DNA of 64,000 nt from Chitinophaga deserti (lineage in GTDB: Bacteria > Bacteroidota > Bacteroidia > Chitinophagales > Chitinophagaceae): positions 248,001-312,000 of the forward strand of contig NZ_QFFK01000007.1 in assembly GCF_003149455.1 (NCBI RefSeq), read 5' to 3'. A program made the translations under genes and the position numbers. Under the pieces are notes generated by a model, which worked only from the letters and a program-made list of their open reading frames with translations, did not search any database and was not told the DNA's origin. Shown in pieces: positions 26,487 to 35,556 of the stretch. Positions within the stretch are counted from its first letter, which is position 1; each line of letters begins with the position of its first letter.

Positions 26487-29400
26487 ATGCAAAAAACTGC
26501 TTATGGTTGCCTTTATTTCTCTGCCCTGCAGGGGAACAGACTGTCGGCACAAATTTCAAAAGTAATGAGGCTGCTACCTCTTTTTCTTATCACAGCCCTG
26601 GTTTCCGTGCAGGGGGCAACATCTGCCCAGTCAGTAACACTTTCAGGTAAAAACCTTACCCTGAAAAAAGTGTTTTCGGCCATCGAAAAGCAAACCGGAT
26701 ATGTGGTGTTCAGCAATAAAGAATTGCTGTCAGGATCAAAAGTTATCTCACTCTCCGTTGTAGATGCTCCCCTGAAAAACGTACTGGACCTGGTTCTGAA
26801 AAATCAGGATCTCGGTTATGTGCTGCAGGGGAAAACGATTATACTCTCCGGTAAACCGCGGAACGCTTCCGTTACCTCAGCTGCTGAAGCTGCCCCCGTG
26901 GCAGTACTTACCGGCCGTGTTACCGATATGGAAGGTGCGGCATTGCCCGGTGTAAGCATACAGGTGAAAGAAACCCGGAAGGGTACTGCCACCGCTGCTG
27001 ATGGAACCTTTTCCATTGCTGCCGGTGAAGGGAATACACTCCGCTTCTCCTATGTAGGCTTTACGCCCCGTGAAATGACCGTTACCGCAGAAATGCTGAA
27101 AGAAGGGCAGCCAGCCCTCAACATAAAACTCAGCCGTGCTTCCACCAAACTGGATGAAGTGGCTATTACCGTAAACACCGGTTATCAGTCAGTTTCCCGG
27201 GAAAGGATGACAGGCGCCTATTCTTCCGTACAAACCAAACGGCTGGAAGGTAAACTGCAACCCAGTTTGCTCACCGCCCTTGAAGGACAGGCAGCCGGTG
27301 TTGCCGTCACCAAAGAAGGGAAGATAGAAGTACGCGGCAGATCTACTTTTCTGGCTAATGGTGAACCGCTGGTGGTGATCGACGGGTATCCTGCCCCCGG
27401 TGGACTGGAATCTGTGAACATGGATAACGTGGAAACCATTACCGTGCTGAAAGATGCGGTGGCTGCATCCATCTATGGTGCGCGTTCTTCCAACGGTGTA
27501 ATTGTTATTACCACCAAAACCGCTAAGCGCGGTAAAATGCAGTTAAGCTATAAAGGCAGCACGGGCATGACGCTCCGCCCTCAATTATCCTACCTCAATA
27601 AAACCAGTGCCGCAGATTATGTAGATGCGGAAATGGACTATTATAACAGCGATGCAACCAATGTAGGCTGGGATTATGAAACATATACCACCTATGGCCG
27701 CGTAACGCAGTTATTGATCAGCAAAGAGCAGGGGCTCCTTACGGAAGCGGAAGTGAATGCCGAGCTCAGCCTGCTGAGGAAGAACAATACCCTGCAACAA
27801 CTGGAAAAGCATTTATACCGTTCAGCTTCAACGCAACAGCACAACATCTCTCTTTCCGCCAATTCTGAGAAATTTGCAACCAATGCTGCCGTTCGTTATA
27901 TCGCCAACAAGGGTAACATGAAGGGTAACAGCAACGACCGCCTTATCCTTGACCTGAAGAACGACTGGAAGCCTGCAGACCGGGTGAGCATTAAAATGTT
28001 CACCAATATCAATTTCAACAACAACAATGCGCCACTGGACGGAATTGATATGCTCGATTTTTCCACCCTGCGGGTTATGAAGCCTTATTACAACATTGTG
28101 GATGCATCCGGCAATCCGAATAACATTCCTGCCGTGCGCCCCGACCTCATTCAGCGCTATGCAGACTATGGCGGCCTTAAATCCATGGAATATAACCCCC
28201 TGAACGATCTGGGCTTTTCCACCACCAGGAACCAGGCCTTCATGGCAAGGTTAGGCGCCAGTGTTACGGTGGATATCCTCGATGGCTTAAGTGCTGAAGT
28301 AGGCGGCTCCTGGACGAGAGGGAGCGGCATGCTCCGCAACCTGCGTGGCGCCAATTCATTGTATGTGCGCTCCTTTTACAATGCTGCATCTTCTATCAGC
28401 AGTCCGGGTAAGCATTACCTCCCTGAAGGGGCAATACTGAATGAAACCCGTAGCCAGAGTGAGGCTTATACCCTCAGGGCGCAGGTGAACTACGGCAAAA
28501 CCTTCAACCGCCTGCACCGCATCTCAGTAATTGCAGGTAGTGAGGTTAACAAAGACCTCGTTGATAATAATACCGCTCCTGGAAGAGTAGGGTATAACGA
28601 TCAGGCAGGAACGTTTGCCACTTTCAATTACCTCGATTTCAACAGCAACGCCTATAAATCCGATTTCCTGTTTCCCGATGGTATGAACGTTATCAGCAAC
28701 GGGTCTTACTCCCTGCGCGATAACCGGTTCTTTTCCGTGTACTCCAATGGCTCTTATGAATACGATAACCGTTTCATCCTGAGCGGTAGCGCCCGTATTG
28801 ACCAGGGGAACCTGTTTGGTACCAACCCGAAATACAGGTATAAGCCTAACTGGTCTGTAGGCGGTACCTATAAACTTGGTCAGGAAAAGTTCTTTAACGT
28901 TTCCTGGATCGATAAGCTGAATATCCGCGGTTCTTATGGCATCAATGGAAACATCTCCTTTACACAGGGGCCTTTCCTGCTGATCACGCCTGCCAACTAT
29001 TCTGCCATCACTGGTGGTATCCCTTATACCATTTCATCCCTGCCGGATAACAACCTGCGCTGGGAGCGTACCATCATCACGAATGTGGGGACGGATATGC
29101 GATTGATAGGAGGAAGGCTCAACCTTACACTCGATTATTACAACAAACTCAGTAAAGACCTGCTGGCGCCCGACTTCATTGATCCTACCTACGGCAGATT
29201 CATGGTTACGCGCAATGCAGGTTCCGCAAGGAATACGGGTATAGAACTTTCACTGGAATCTGATGTGGTGAAAGGGGATAAATTCGGCTGGAACGTATTC
29301 TTCAATGGAAGTTACAACAAGAGCAAGGTGTTGCAGTTTAACTACGATTACCCCAGCCCCAACTTCCTCACCTTCAGTTTTTCCAGTACTATTCTGGGTA

Positions 29401-30053
29401 GTAATGCAGGTGCAGTGTTAAGGACAGGATATCCGCTGGATGGTATCTTCAGCTATAAGTTTGCCGGACTGGATAATACCGGTACACCGCAATACTATTC
29501 CGAAGCCGGGAAGAAGATATACGGCAACGACCTTACGGTGAAAGACATGGTGTATTCCGGTACTGCCAGGCCGAAGTTCCTGCTGAGTCTTACCAATACC
29601 TTCAGCTACGAACGCTTCGATCTTTCCTTTATGGTGATCAGCCAACTGGGAGGCGTATTCCGTAAGGATACTTATAACGGGGATAATTTCGATCATAAGG
29701 ATGTATCCATGCGCTGGCGCAAACCCGGTGATGAGCAGCATACCATTTATCCCAAGCTCGCAGCTTTCAATACAGACGCCTGGTATTTCCCGTACATAGA
29801 AACGATGATCCAGAAAGCGGACTTTGTGAAACTCCGCGATCTCACCCTGTCCTACAGGCTGGATAATAAAATATTCGGCAACACCGGTCTTAACAGTGCA
29901 AGATTGTATTTCCAGAGCCGGAATCTCCTTACCTGGACTGCCAACAACGTGGGTATAGATCCTGAAACCATTGAGCAGAGCGTGAATAAGCCTGTTAACA
30001 GGGGGCTTCCCATGAGACCCGAGTTCTACATCGGTTTTTCTGTAAACCTTTAA
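26487..30053 (+). CDS. SusC-like TonB-dependent receptor with STN signalling domain
   Basis: A 1188-residue outer-membrane transducer-receptor. After the signal (cleaved near TSAQS, residue 48) come an STN domain (about 49-124, LKKVFSAIEKQTGYVVFSNK), a carboxypeptidase-regulatory domain (about 139-200) and a plug carrying the SusC motif VLKDAVAASIYGARSSNG (about 316-333). The large barrel ends EFYIGFSVNL. The STN domain shows that the receptor signals through the FecR encoded just upstream, not only transports. susD follows after 11 bases. Substrate unknown; no glycosidase or peptidase is in the operon, only a thioredoxin-like protein. Confidence 0.96.
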   Translation: MQKTAYGCLYFSALQGNRLSAQISKVMRLLPLFLITALVSVQGATSAQSVTLSGKNLTLKKVFSAIEKQTGYVVFSNKELLSGSKVISLSVVDAPLKNVLDLVLKNQDLGYVLQGKTIILSGKPRNASVTSAAEAAPVAVLTGRVTDMEGAALPGVSIQVKETRKGTATAADGTFSIAAGEGNTLRFSYVGFTPREMTVTAEMLKEGQPALNIKLSRASTKLDEVAITVNTGYQSVSRERMTGAYSSVQTKRLEGKLQPSLLTALEGQAAGVAVTKEGKIEVRGRSTFLANGEPLVVIDGYPAPGGLESVNMDNVETITVLKDAVAASIYGARSSNGVIVITTKTAKRGKMQLSYKGSTGMTLRPQLSYLNKTSAADYVDAEMDYYNSDATNVGWDYETYTTYGRVTQLLISKEQGLLTEAEVNAELSLLRKNNTLQQLEKHLYRSASTQQHNISLSANSEKFATNAAVRYIANKGNMKGNSNDRLILDLKNDWKPADRVSIKMFTNINFNNNNAPLDGIDMLDFSTLRVMKPYYNIVDASGNPNNIPAVRPDLIQRYADYGGLKSMEYNPLNDLGFSTTRNQAFMARLGASVTVDILDGLSAEVGGSWTRGSGMLRNLRGANSLYVRSFYNAASSISSPGKHYLPEGAILNETRSQSEAYTLRAQVNYGKTFNRLHRISVIAGSEVNKDLVDNNTAPGRVGYNDQAGTFATFNYLDFNSNAYKSDFLFPDGMNVISNGSYSLRDNRFFSVYSNGSYEYDNRFILSGSARIDQGNLFGTNPKYRYKPNWSVGGTYKLGQEKFFNVSWIDKLNIRGSYGINGNISFTQGPFLLITPANYSAITGGIPYTISSLPDNNLRWERTIITNVGTDMRLIGGRLNLTLDYYNKLSKDLLAPDFIDPTYGRFMVTRNAGSARNTGIELSLESDVVKGDKFGWNVFFNGSYNKSKVLQFNYDYPSPNFLTFSFSSTILGSNAGAVLRTGYPLDGIFSYKFAGLDNTGTPQYYSEAGKKIYGNDLTVKDMVYSGTARPKFLLSLTNTFSYERFDLSFMVISQLGGVFRKDTYNGDNFDHKDVSMRWRKPGDEQHTIYPKLAAFNTDAWYFPYIETMIQKADFVKLRDLTLSYRLDNKIFGNTGLNSARLYFQSRNLLTWTANNVGIDPETIEQSVNKPVNRGLPMRPEFYIGFSVNL

Positions 30054-30064
30054 TCTGATTATTT

Positions 30065-31585
30065 ATGAGCAATCAAAAATATATTCTCTTCTTTTCCGCC
30101 GTTATGCTGATGAGCTCCTGCAAGGAGTACCTCGACGTGAAGCCCAAAGGAAAGCTGATTCCTTCTTCGGTGGCCGACTATGATCACCTCCTGGATAATA
30201 CCAGTACGGTAGAACTCAATTTCCTCGATGGTAATAAAGGGTCGGTGCTGGCCCACATTGGAGATAACCTTGAAGTGACGGAAGGGCAGGGGAAGGTAGG
30301 TTATATCCTGAGCAGTCACCCCAATGTGGAGCGTTATTATGGTTACACTTATCGCCAGCCTTATAAGAACCCCAACCTCGACGATCAGTTCTGGAGTGCA
30401 GGCTCTCAGGGTATGTATCCGCAGGTTTCCTACTTCAATAACGTAATAGAAGGCATCCGGGGTATTGGTCAGAAAACGCAGGAAGAAGAGGCATTGGCCA
30501 GAACTACCACTGCACAGGCTTTGGTAGCAAGGGCATGGTGCTATTTAAATGCCAATATGATTTATGGGCCGGTATTCAAACCCGGGGCTGCTAATGCCGC
30601 CAGAACCATTCCTTACGTGGTGGATGTGGATATCAATAAACCCATTCCCGATTTGTCTACCTCCGCAGAAGTAGCAGCCCGGGTGCTGAGAGAGCTGCAT
30701 GAGGCTTTACCCAATCTGCCGGTCCGGTCCAGCTGGCCTTCCCGCGCCAATAAGGCTACGGGGCATGCCATGCTGGCTTATTATCACCTGTTTACCCAGA
30801 AGTATGATAGCGTGGTGCATTATGCTAACCTGGCATGGACGGCTGCGGGCAACCCGGCCAATGTGATATACGACTACAATAAATTCAGGCTGGCTGATCC
30901 TGCACGGCCGCTTACTTCACTGATCCTTACCCCGCAGGATAACCTTACCAATGTGGTGAACAGCCGTGAAATACTGTTCTACAGGGCCACCGAGAGGGAT
31001 GCGGGCGTTGGTGCTTCGCTTTCTTATCCATCTGCAGAGATGATTGCCTTGTTTGATAAGACAACCGACCTGCGGTATAGTTTCTTCTACCTCAATGCTC
31101 CGGGATACAAAACTACACAGGGCGGCGGCTTTGATGATGGTATGCGCATCAGCCATTACCGTTTCCGCAAAATGAAGCTGACCGACGGATTCTCCTGGCC
31201 GGAGATATTGCTCATGCGGGCAGAGGGCTATGCGAGAATGAATAAGCTGGATCTTGCCATTGCCGATCTCAATACCCTTCGCCAATACCGCCATAAAACC
31301 GGTACGCCTGAGCTTACCGTTGGCACGCAGGACCAGGTGATTCAGCAGGTGCTGGAAGAAAGAAGGCGGGAGCTGCCCATCGGCGGGTTTAAAAGGTTCC
31401 TCGACCTGAAACGCTTTACCCTTGAAAACGGCAAGCCCTGGTCTAAGGCGCAGATCGTACATAAGGTAGGCGGCCAGACTTACACCGGTACCATTGACTC
31501 AAAGGATTTCATTATCCCCATCAGCAATGTGGTGCTTAAGTTTAATCCTAACTGGGGTATTCCGCTGGAAACCCGTCCTTATTAA
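30065..31585 (+). CDS. SusD/RagB-family lipoprotein
   Basis: A 506-residue surface lipoprotein partner of the preceding SusC. The signal ends MLMSSC with the lipid cysteine at residue 19, followed by KEYLDVKPKGKLIPS, a standard SusD start. TPR-like helices (TTTAQALVARAWCYLNANM) and a C-terminal region with EERRRELPIGGFKRFLDLKRF complete the fold. Length is typical. It starts 11 bases after susC and ends 11 bases before the thioredoxin-like gene, so the three are one transcript. Confidence 0.95.
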   Translation: MSNQKYILFFSAVMLMSSCKEYLDVKPKGKLIPSSVADYDHLLDNTSTVELNFLDGNKGSVLAHIGDNLEVTEGQGKVGYILSSHPNVERYYGYTYRQPYKNPNLDDQFWSAGSQGMYPQVSYFNNVIEGIRGIGQKTQEEEALARTTTAQALVARAWCYLNANMIYGPVFKPGAANAARTIPYVVDVDINKPIPDLSTSAEVAARVLRELHEALPNLPVRSSWPSRANKATGHAMLAYYHLFTQKYDSVVHYANLAWTAAGNPANVIYDYNKFRLADPARPLTSLILTPQDNLTNVVNSREILFYRATERDAGVGASLSYPSAEMIALFDKTTDLRYSFFYLNAPGYKTTQGGGFDDGMRISHYRFRKMKLTDGFSWPEILLMRAEGYARMNKLDLAIADLNTLRQYRHKTGTPELTVGTQDQVIQQVLEERRRELPIGGFKRFLDLKRFTLENGKPWSKAQIVHKVGGQTYTGTIDSKDFIIPISNVVLKFNPNWGIPLETRPY

Positions 31586-31596
31586 TACTTTAAAGG

Positions 31597-32718
31597 ATGC
31601 ACATGCGAAAGATATTACCGGTATTAGTATTAACCGGCTTAGCTACCGGCAGCTCGGTAGCCCAACAGAAGATCGTTATCAAAGGCACTGTAAAAGGCGA
31701 CCTGAAAGGATATAATAAAGTGTATGTGGTAGAAGAAGGTGAGAAGAAGGATTCGGTGGAAGTGAAGAATGGCCGTTTTACCCTCAGCATACCATATGTA
31801 AAAGATGCTATTCCATCTCTGCAGGCGGAGTATGATATGCATCAGAAACCGGTGCTTCCGGCATTTCCGGTAGTGGCAGACAGGCCGGGTACTGTTTATC
31901 TGGAGGTTGTTGATCTGGCCAAAGGGTTCCGCTCCGCTACCATCAGCGGGAATAAATCGGCCGTTGCCTTTCAGGCTTTTGAACAGGGCAGGGAGCAGGT
32001 AAGGCTGGAGATGGTTGCTGCTGTAAATAAACGGTTTAATGGTAATCCGAAGCGCGACTCTGCTTATAACGCAGCTTTCCAGGAAGAGATAAAACTGCGG
32101 CTGATCCCATATATCTGCAATTTTGTGGAAGCCCATGCGGATGCTTATATAGGAGCTTACATTCTGGGCCGTTACCAGCCGGTTATTCCGGAACAGGATC
32201 TGGAAAGGCTGTATAAAAAGCTGGGCCCCGTTCAGCAACGTACCCGTCCGGGTACAGAAGTGGCAGCCCGTTTACTGGGTTTTAAACGTGCCGAGCCCGG
32301 TAAAGAAGTGGTGGATTTTACTTTGAATACACCTGAAGACCTGCCGGTTACTTTCAGCAGTTACCGGGGCAAGTATGTGTTGATCGATTTCTGGTCGAGC
32401 TGGTGCGGGCCCTGTAAAGCTGCCTTTCCGTATATGAAGGAAATGTATAAGCATTACAAGAGCGATCAGTTCGAGATCCTGGGTATATCCATTGACCAGA
32501 AGAAGAGTGCCTGGCTGAAAGAACTGGATACACAGAAGCTGCCCTGGCCACAGTTGCTGGATACCAAAAATGTGTCGGTGAACGGCTTTGCTGTAACCGC
32601 TGTGCCTACTGCTTACCTGATCAGCCCGGAAGGGAAGATTATTATGAAGCAGGTTGGTTTCGGCGAAAACGGGGATGGAGAAATAGAGAAGAAGCTCAAA
32701 GAGTTGTTTGGAAAATAA
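31597..32718 (+). CDS. TlpA/ResA-like thioredoxin with N-terminal DUF4369-like domain
   Basis: The 373-residue protein is exported (MRKILPVLVLTGLATGSSVAQ). An N-terminal beta domain of DUF4369 type (IVIKGTVKGDLKGYNKVYVV) and a helical spacer precede the thioredoxin domain. It has the redox site WCGPC at W269-C273 and the cis-proline region VTAVPTAYLI near the end. It reduces or transfers disulfides in the periplasm. Such proteins are frequent last genes of sigma/FecR/SusCD operons; what they act on there is not established. A start at the second ATG (31603) is equally plausible. Confidence 0.93.
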   Translation: MHMRKILPVLVLTGLATGSSVAQQKIVIKGTVKGDLKGYNKVYVVEEGEKKDSVEVKNGRFTLSIPYVKDAIPSLQAEYDMHQKPVLPAFPVVADRPGTVYLEVVDLAKGFRSATISGNKSAVAFQAFEQGREQVRLEMVAAVNKRFNGNPKRDSAYNAAFQEEIKLRLIPYICNFVEAHADAYIGAYILGRYQPVIPEQDLERLYKKLGPVQQRTRPGTEVAARLLGFKRAEPGKEVVDFTLNTPEDLPVTFSSYRGKYVLIDFWSSWCGPCKAAFPYMKEMYKHYKSDQFEILGISIDQKKSAWLKELDTQKLPWPQLLDTKNVSVNGFAVTAVPTAYLISPEGKIIMKQVGFGENGDGEIEKKLKELFGK

Positions 32719-32780
32719 ATAATGGCGTATTGCCTGTTAAAAGCTTTTAGTTAATTTACAAGATCTGAAATCAGAGGAAG

Positions 32781-32812
32781 ACAGGTTTGCTGCGGCAGGC
32801 CTGTTTTCTTTG
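32781..32812 (+). terminator. Terminator of the first sigma/FecR/SusCD operon
   Basis: ACAGG (32781-32785) pairs with CCTGT (32800-32804), extendable by G-U pairs to GGAAGACAGG, and is followed by TTTCTTTGTT. It stands 62 bases after the thioredoxin stop and 30 bases before the next gene. Confidence 0.65.
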
Positions 32813-32842
32813 TTCTATACCTCAATTAGCCAACTATACGCG

Positions 32843-33367
32843 ATGAAAATAGCAATAATCGGTGCTCACCGGGTCGGTAAAACCTCATTGGCCGAAGCAC
32901 TGCTGGAGCATATGCCCGGATATACCCTTGAAATGGAACCCTATTACAAACTGGAAGAATCGGGGTATGCTTTCTCAGAAATACCCGTTGTAGATGATTT
33001 CCTGGCACAGATTAAGTATTCGGTAAAACAGGTATCACAGGCGGGTGATCATGTTATCTTTGACCGGTGTGCCATAGATATCCTGGCTTATATCCATGCA
33101 ATAGATAAAGACATCCATATTCAATCCCTGTTTGAAGCTGCGCAGGCCAGTATAGAGGAAATAGACCTGCTGGTGTTTGTACCCATAGAAGTACCGGATC
33201 TGATATCTGTCACGAAATCGGACTGGCCGAAGCTGAGGAGGACGGTCAATGATCTGCTGGGTGACTGGATCGGGGACCTGGGAGATAAAGTGATTGAAGT
33301 GAGCGGGTCTTTAAATGACCGGCTGGGTCAGGTGCTTACGCAGATACCGTCCGCTAACCGTTCTTAG
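32843..33367 (+). CDS. Small P-loop NTPase / kinase-like protein
   Basis: The 174-residue cytoplasmic protein starts MKIAIIGAHRVGKTS, with a Walker A P-loop at residues 7-14 (GAHRVGKT). A nucleoside-kinase-like segment HVIFDRCAIDILAYIH (about 73-88) follows, where the aspartate-arginine pair matches the DR motif of deoxynucleoside/thymidylate-type kinases and AAA_28 proteins. The substrate is not recognisable. ATG 32843 starts at the first strand; the upstream in-frame extension lies in the terminator. The stop overlaps the stop of the convergent DUF1801 gene by 14 bases. Confidence 0.82.
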   Translation: MKIAIIGAHRVGKTSLAEALLEHMPGYTLEMEPYYKLEESGYAFSEIPVVDDFLAQIKYSVKQVSQAGDHVIFDRCAIDILAYIHAIDKDIHIQSLFEAAQASIEEIDLLVFVPIEVPDLISVTKSDWPKLRRTVNDLLGDWIGDLGDKVIEVSGSLNDRLGQVLTQIPSANRS

Positions 33368-33782
33368 TTTCCGCTCCATTCCGTATGGCTGCCGCAAGCA
33401 CATCTGTGTTTATATTTTTCAGCGTTTTAAACTGAATGCAGTAACCGGTTACAGTGGCTTTACCGATATTGGGTCCGTACGTGCGGGAGAGGTAAGTCTT
33501 ATCTTCTATTCCAAGGATGTAGACGGAGATGCCGGATGTGTTTGCACTCATACCGATTTGATAAAACTCTTTGGTTTTACCACCGGCGTATTTGATGGTG
33601 CGGGAACCATATCCGATATTGGGATTGGAGACCGTTTTGTTCTCACTGTTTTTGCCATCAAGGAACCATAGTTTGCAGGAAGGCATTATTTCCATGATGA
33701 TACCGTGCAGGGCCTGCATGTCGCTGCGTTTGGGTTCAGGCTGGCTGGTAATGTAATTGTCGATTTGTTCCTGTACATTCAT
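33354..33782 (-). CDS. DUF1801-family (YdhG-like) protein
   Basis: The 142-residue cytoplasmic protein begins MNVQEQIDNYITSQPEPKRSD and continues LHGIIMEIMPSCKLWFLDGKN, the pattern of the DUF1801/YdhG family. Members are sometimes called iron-chaperone-like because of a frataxin-like fold, but the function is not established. It is monocistronic and convergent with the P-loop gene, with 14 overlapping bases at the 3' ends. Confidence 0.82.
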   Translation of the reverse strand: MNVQEQIDNYITSQPEPKRSDMQALHGIIMEIMPSCKLWFLDGKNSENKTVSNPNIGYGSRTIKYAGGKTKEFYQIGMSANTSGISVYILGIEDKTYLSRTYGPNIGKATVTGYCIQFKTLKNINTDVLAAAIRNGAETKNG

Positions 33783-33896
33783 GGCATCTGGATTTAGGGT
33801 TATAGTGATACCGGAGGCGGCTTCCCAAAAGTAATGCGGCTAGCTTGTGAAGCATGGGGGCGAATGCGGCCATTTCAGGGTATATCACGCCAAACC

Positions 33897-34355
33897 TCAG
33901 TACACTTCCAGGATCTTGTCTTTCCCTTTAAAATCAAATGCATCTCCCGGTTTCTTCTGCATTAACTGCTGCGCCAATGGGGAGGCAGGAGAGAGGAAGA
34001 TGATCGTTTTGCCATCCATTTCCTGCTTGCCCAGCCCGGCACCGATAAAGAAGCCTGCTTTGGTGGATTGAATGAAAGCTCCGGGGCCGGGTGACTGGTA
34101 TATGGCATTTACCTGGATGGCATGCAGTGCCTGGAGATCCTGCTGGTGGGCGAGCAGCTGCCTGGCGTACATATCCTTTTCCAGGTGGCTCATAGCCCTG
34201 GTGGTTTCATACTTGTCTCCGGCGGAGCTTTTCCCTTCTTCGTTTGCTGCCGCCTGCGCATTATCCATTGCCTGCTTAGTGGTGGCAATACGGTCTGAGA
34301 GTATGTTCTCACAATATTGTTTGAGCCGGATCTTATGCGCAATCTTTTCTTCCAT
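33897..34355 (-). CDS. GreA/GreB-like protein
   Basis: The 152-residue protein starts at MEEKIAHKIRLKQYCENILS. It has an N-terminal coiled coil with the conserved run AAANEEGKSSAGDKYETTRA (about 38-57) and a C-terminal FKBP-like domain (IIFLSPASPLAQQLMQKKPG then DAFDFKG). This is the Bacteroidota GreA-like architecture, which may bind RNA polymerase through the secondary channel. The acidic pair at the coiled-coil tip of true GreA is not obvious, so transcript-cleavage activity is uncertain. It has its own start 5 bases after a TAAATTTG element. Confidence 0.8.
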   Translation of the reverse strand: MEEKIAHKIRLKQYCENILSDRIATTKQAMDNAQAAANEEGKSSAGDKYETTRAMSHLEKDMYARQLLAHQQDLQALHAIQVNAIYQSPGPGAFIQSTKAGFFIGAGLGKQEMDGKTIIFLSPASPLAQQLMQKKPGDAFDFKGKDKILEVY

Positions 34356-34481
34356 AGGGTCAAATTTATTCAAAATGACAATCATAACCCTGAGTTTGAT
34401 ATTTTAGTTAGGTTTCCTATATTCGTTGTTATCATAGTTTGCTCAATCTCATTCGTCTCTATACGTTTTTAAGTCAACCAT

Positions 34482-35261
34482 ATGCCTGCAAACCAGTCAG
34501 CTTATTACCTGACCGCCAGAAAGTTCTGGCAAACAGTGACCGACAGTGAAGGAAGTACTTCCAACTCCCGGCTGCAATTACAGCTGGAAACCTACAAACG
34601 CCTCTTCAGCGTATTTCAGGCAGGGAATTATTACCACATCATCTTCAACATGTACAAAAGCGAGCTGGATTACGTGGACAGTAACGTTACCCAGGTACTG
34701 GGCTATTCCCCGGAAGAGTTCACCATCGCTTTCCTCATGGAAAACATCCATCCGGATGATAAACCCTACTTCCTGAATTTCGAATACCGGGTAGTGGAGT
34801 TTTTTAAAGCCCTGCCTTACGAAAAGGTACATAAGTACAAAGTGCAGTACGATGTAAGGATCAGGAACCGGGATAACAAATACATCCGGATACTGCACCA
34901 GGCCGTTCAGATCGATTATGATGAGAAGAATTACTACCGCACCCTGAGCCTCCATACCGATATTACCCATATCAAGCCCGAAGGCAAGCCCTGCTTCTCC
35001 CTCATAGGGCTGGATGATGAGCCTTCTTACCTGAATATAGAAGACGATCATGTGATTACCTCCTCCACAGACCTCTTTACGAACCGGGAACGGGAGATAC
35101 TCAAATGCATCGTGGAAGGTAAAAGCAGCAGGGATATTGCGGACGAGCTGTTTATCAGCCTGCATACGGTAAACGCCCACCGGAAGAACCTCCTGTCTAA
35201 AGCCGCGGTGAAATCGCCTGTGGAGCTGGTGAAGAAAGCCATCCGGGAAGCATGGGTCTGA
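34482..35261 (+). CDS. PAS-domain LuxR-type transcriptional regulator
   Basis: The 259-residue cytoplasmic regulator has a PAS fold at about residues 50-165: SNVTQVLGYSPEEF, ENIHPDDKPYF, VQYDVRIRNRDNKYIRIL and TLSLHTDITHIK. A LuxR/GerE helix-turn-helix follows at about 195-255: LFTNREREILKCIVEGKSSR, then DIADELFISLHTVNAHRKNL. No phospho-acceptor domain is present, so the input is a ligand or redox signal sensed by PAS. No target operon is adjacent, except possibly the exported protein gene 295 bases downstream. Confidence 0.92.
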   Translation: MPANQSAYYLTARKFWQTVTDSEGSTSNSRLQLQLETYKRLFSVFQAGNYYHIIFNMYKSELDYVDSNVTQVLGYSPEEFTIAFLMENIHPDDKPYFLNFEYRVVEFFKALPYEKVHKYKVQYDVRIRNRDNKYIRILHQAVQIDYDEKNYYRTLSLHTDITHIKPEGKPCFSLIGLDDEPSYLNIEDDHVITSSTDLFTNREREILKCIVEGKSSRDIADELFISLHTVNAHRKNLLSKAAVKSPVELVKKAIREAWV

Positions 35262-35313
35262 TCGTTCCCCCTTATTTCTATTGTATGGAATAAAAAATAG
35301 CTACTGCTAGTTA

Positions 35314-35344
35314 TTTTCTCGTATCACCCTGTAAAATAACTTTG
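35314..35344 (+). promoter_or_regulatory. Candidate promoter in the gap before the 724-residue exported protein
   Basis: TAACTTTG (35337-35344) matches TAnnTTTG exactly, with TTTT (35314-35317) 19 bases upstream as an imperfect -33 element. It would give a leader of about 200 bases before ATG 35557. The rest of the 35262-35556 gap shows a weak AT-rich hairpin near 35290-35318 and nothing else. Confidence 0.5.
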
Positions 35345-35556
35345 TATCATAAACCGTCATCTGTGAAATAAACAAACCGCACCATCTGCCGGACAGCACT
35401 ACTGATACATGAATACACCTCAAATGAATAACCGATAAGTTCAGCCGGAAGCGCTGAAGATAGTTCAACCAATTACATACCGCTAGCATACAATTGTATG
35501 ATGGGATTTGATCAGTATACTCCCCATAGCCACTCTCATGTCTAAATTTTCATAAA

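Noticed and set aside
34361..34368. TAAATTTG on the minus strand just before the GreA-like start as a promoter
   Set aside because: It ends only 5 bases before the ATG, which would force a leaderless transcript, and no -33 element is found at the right distance.
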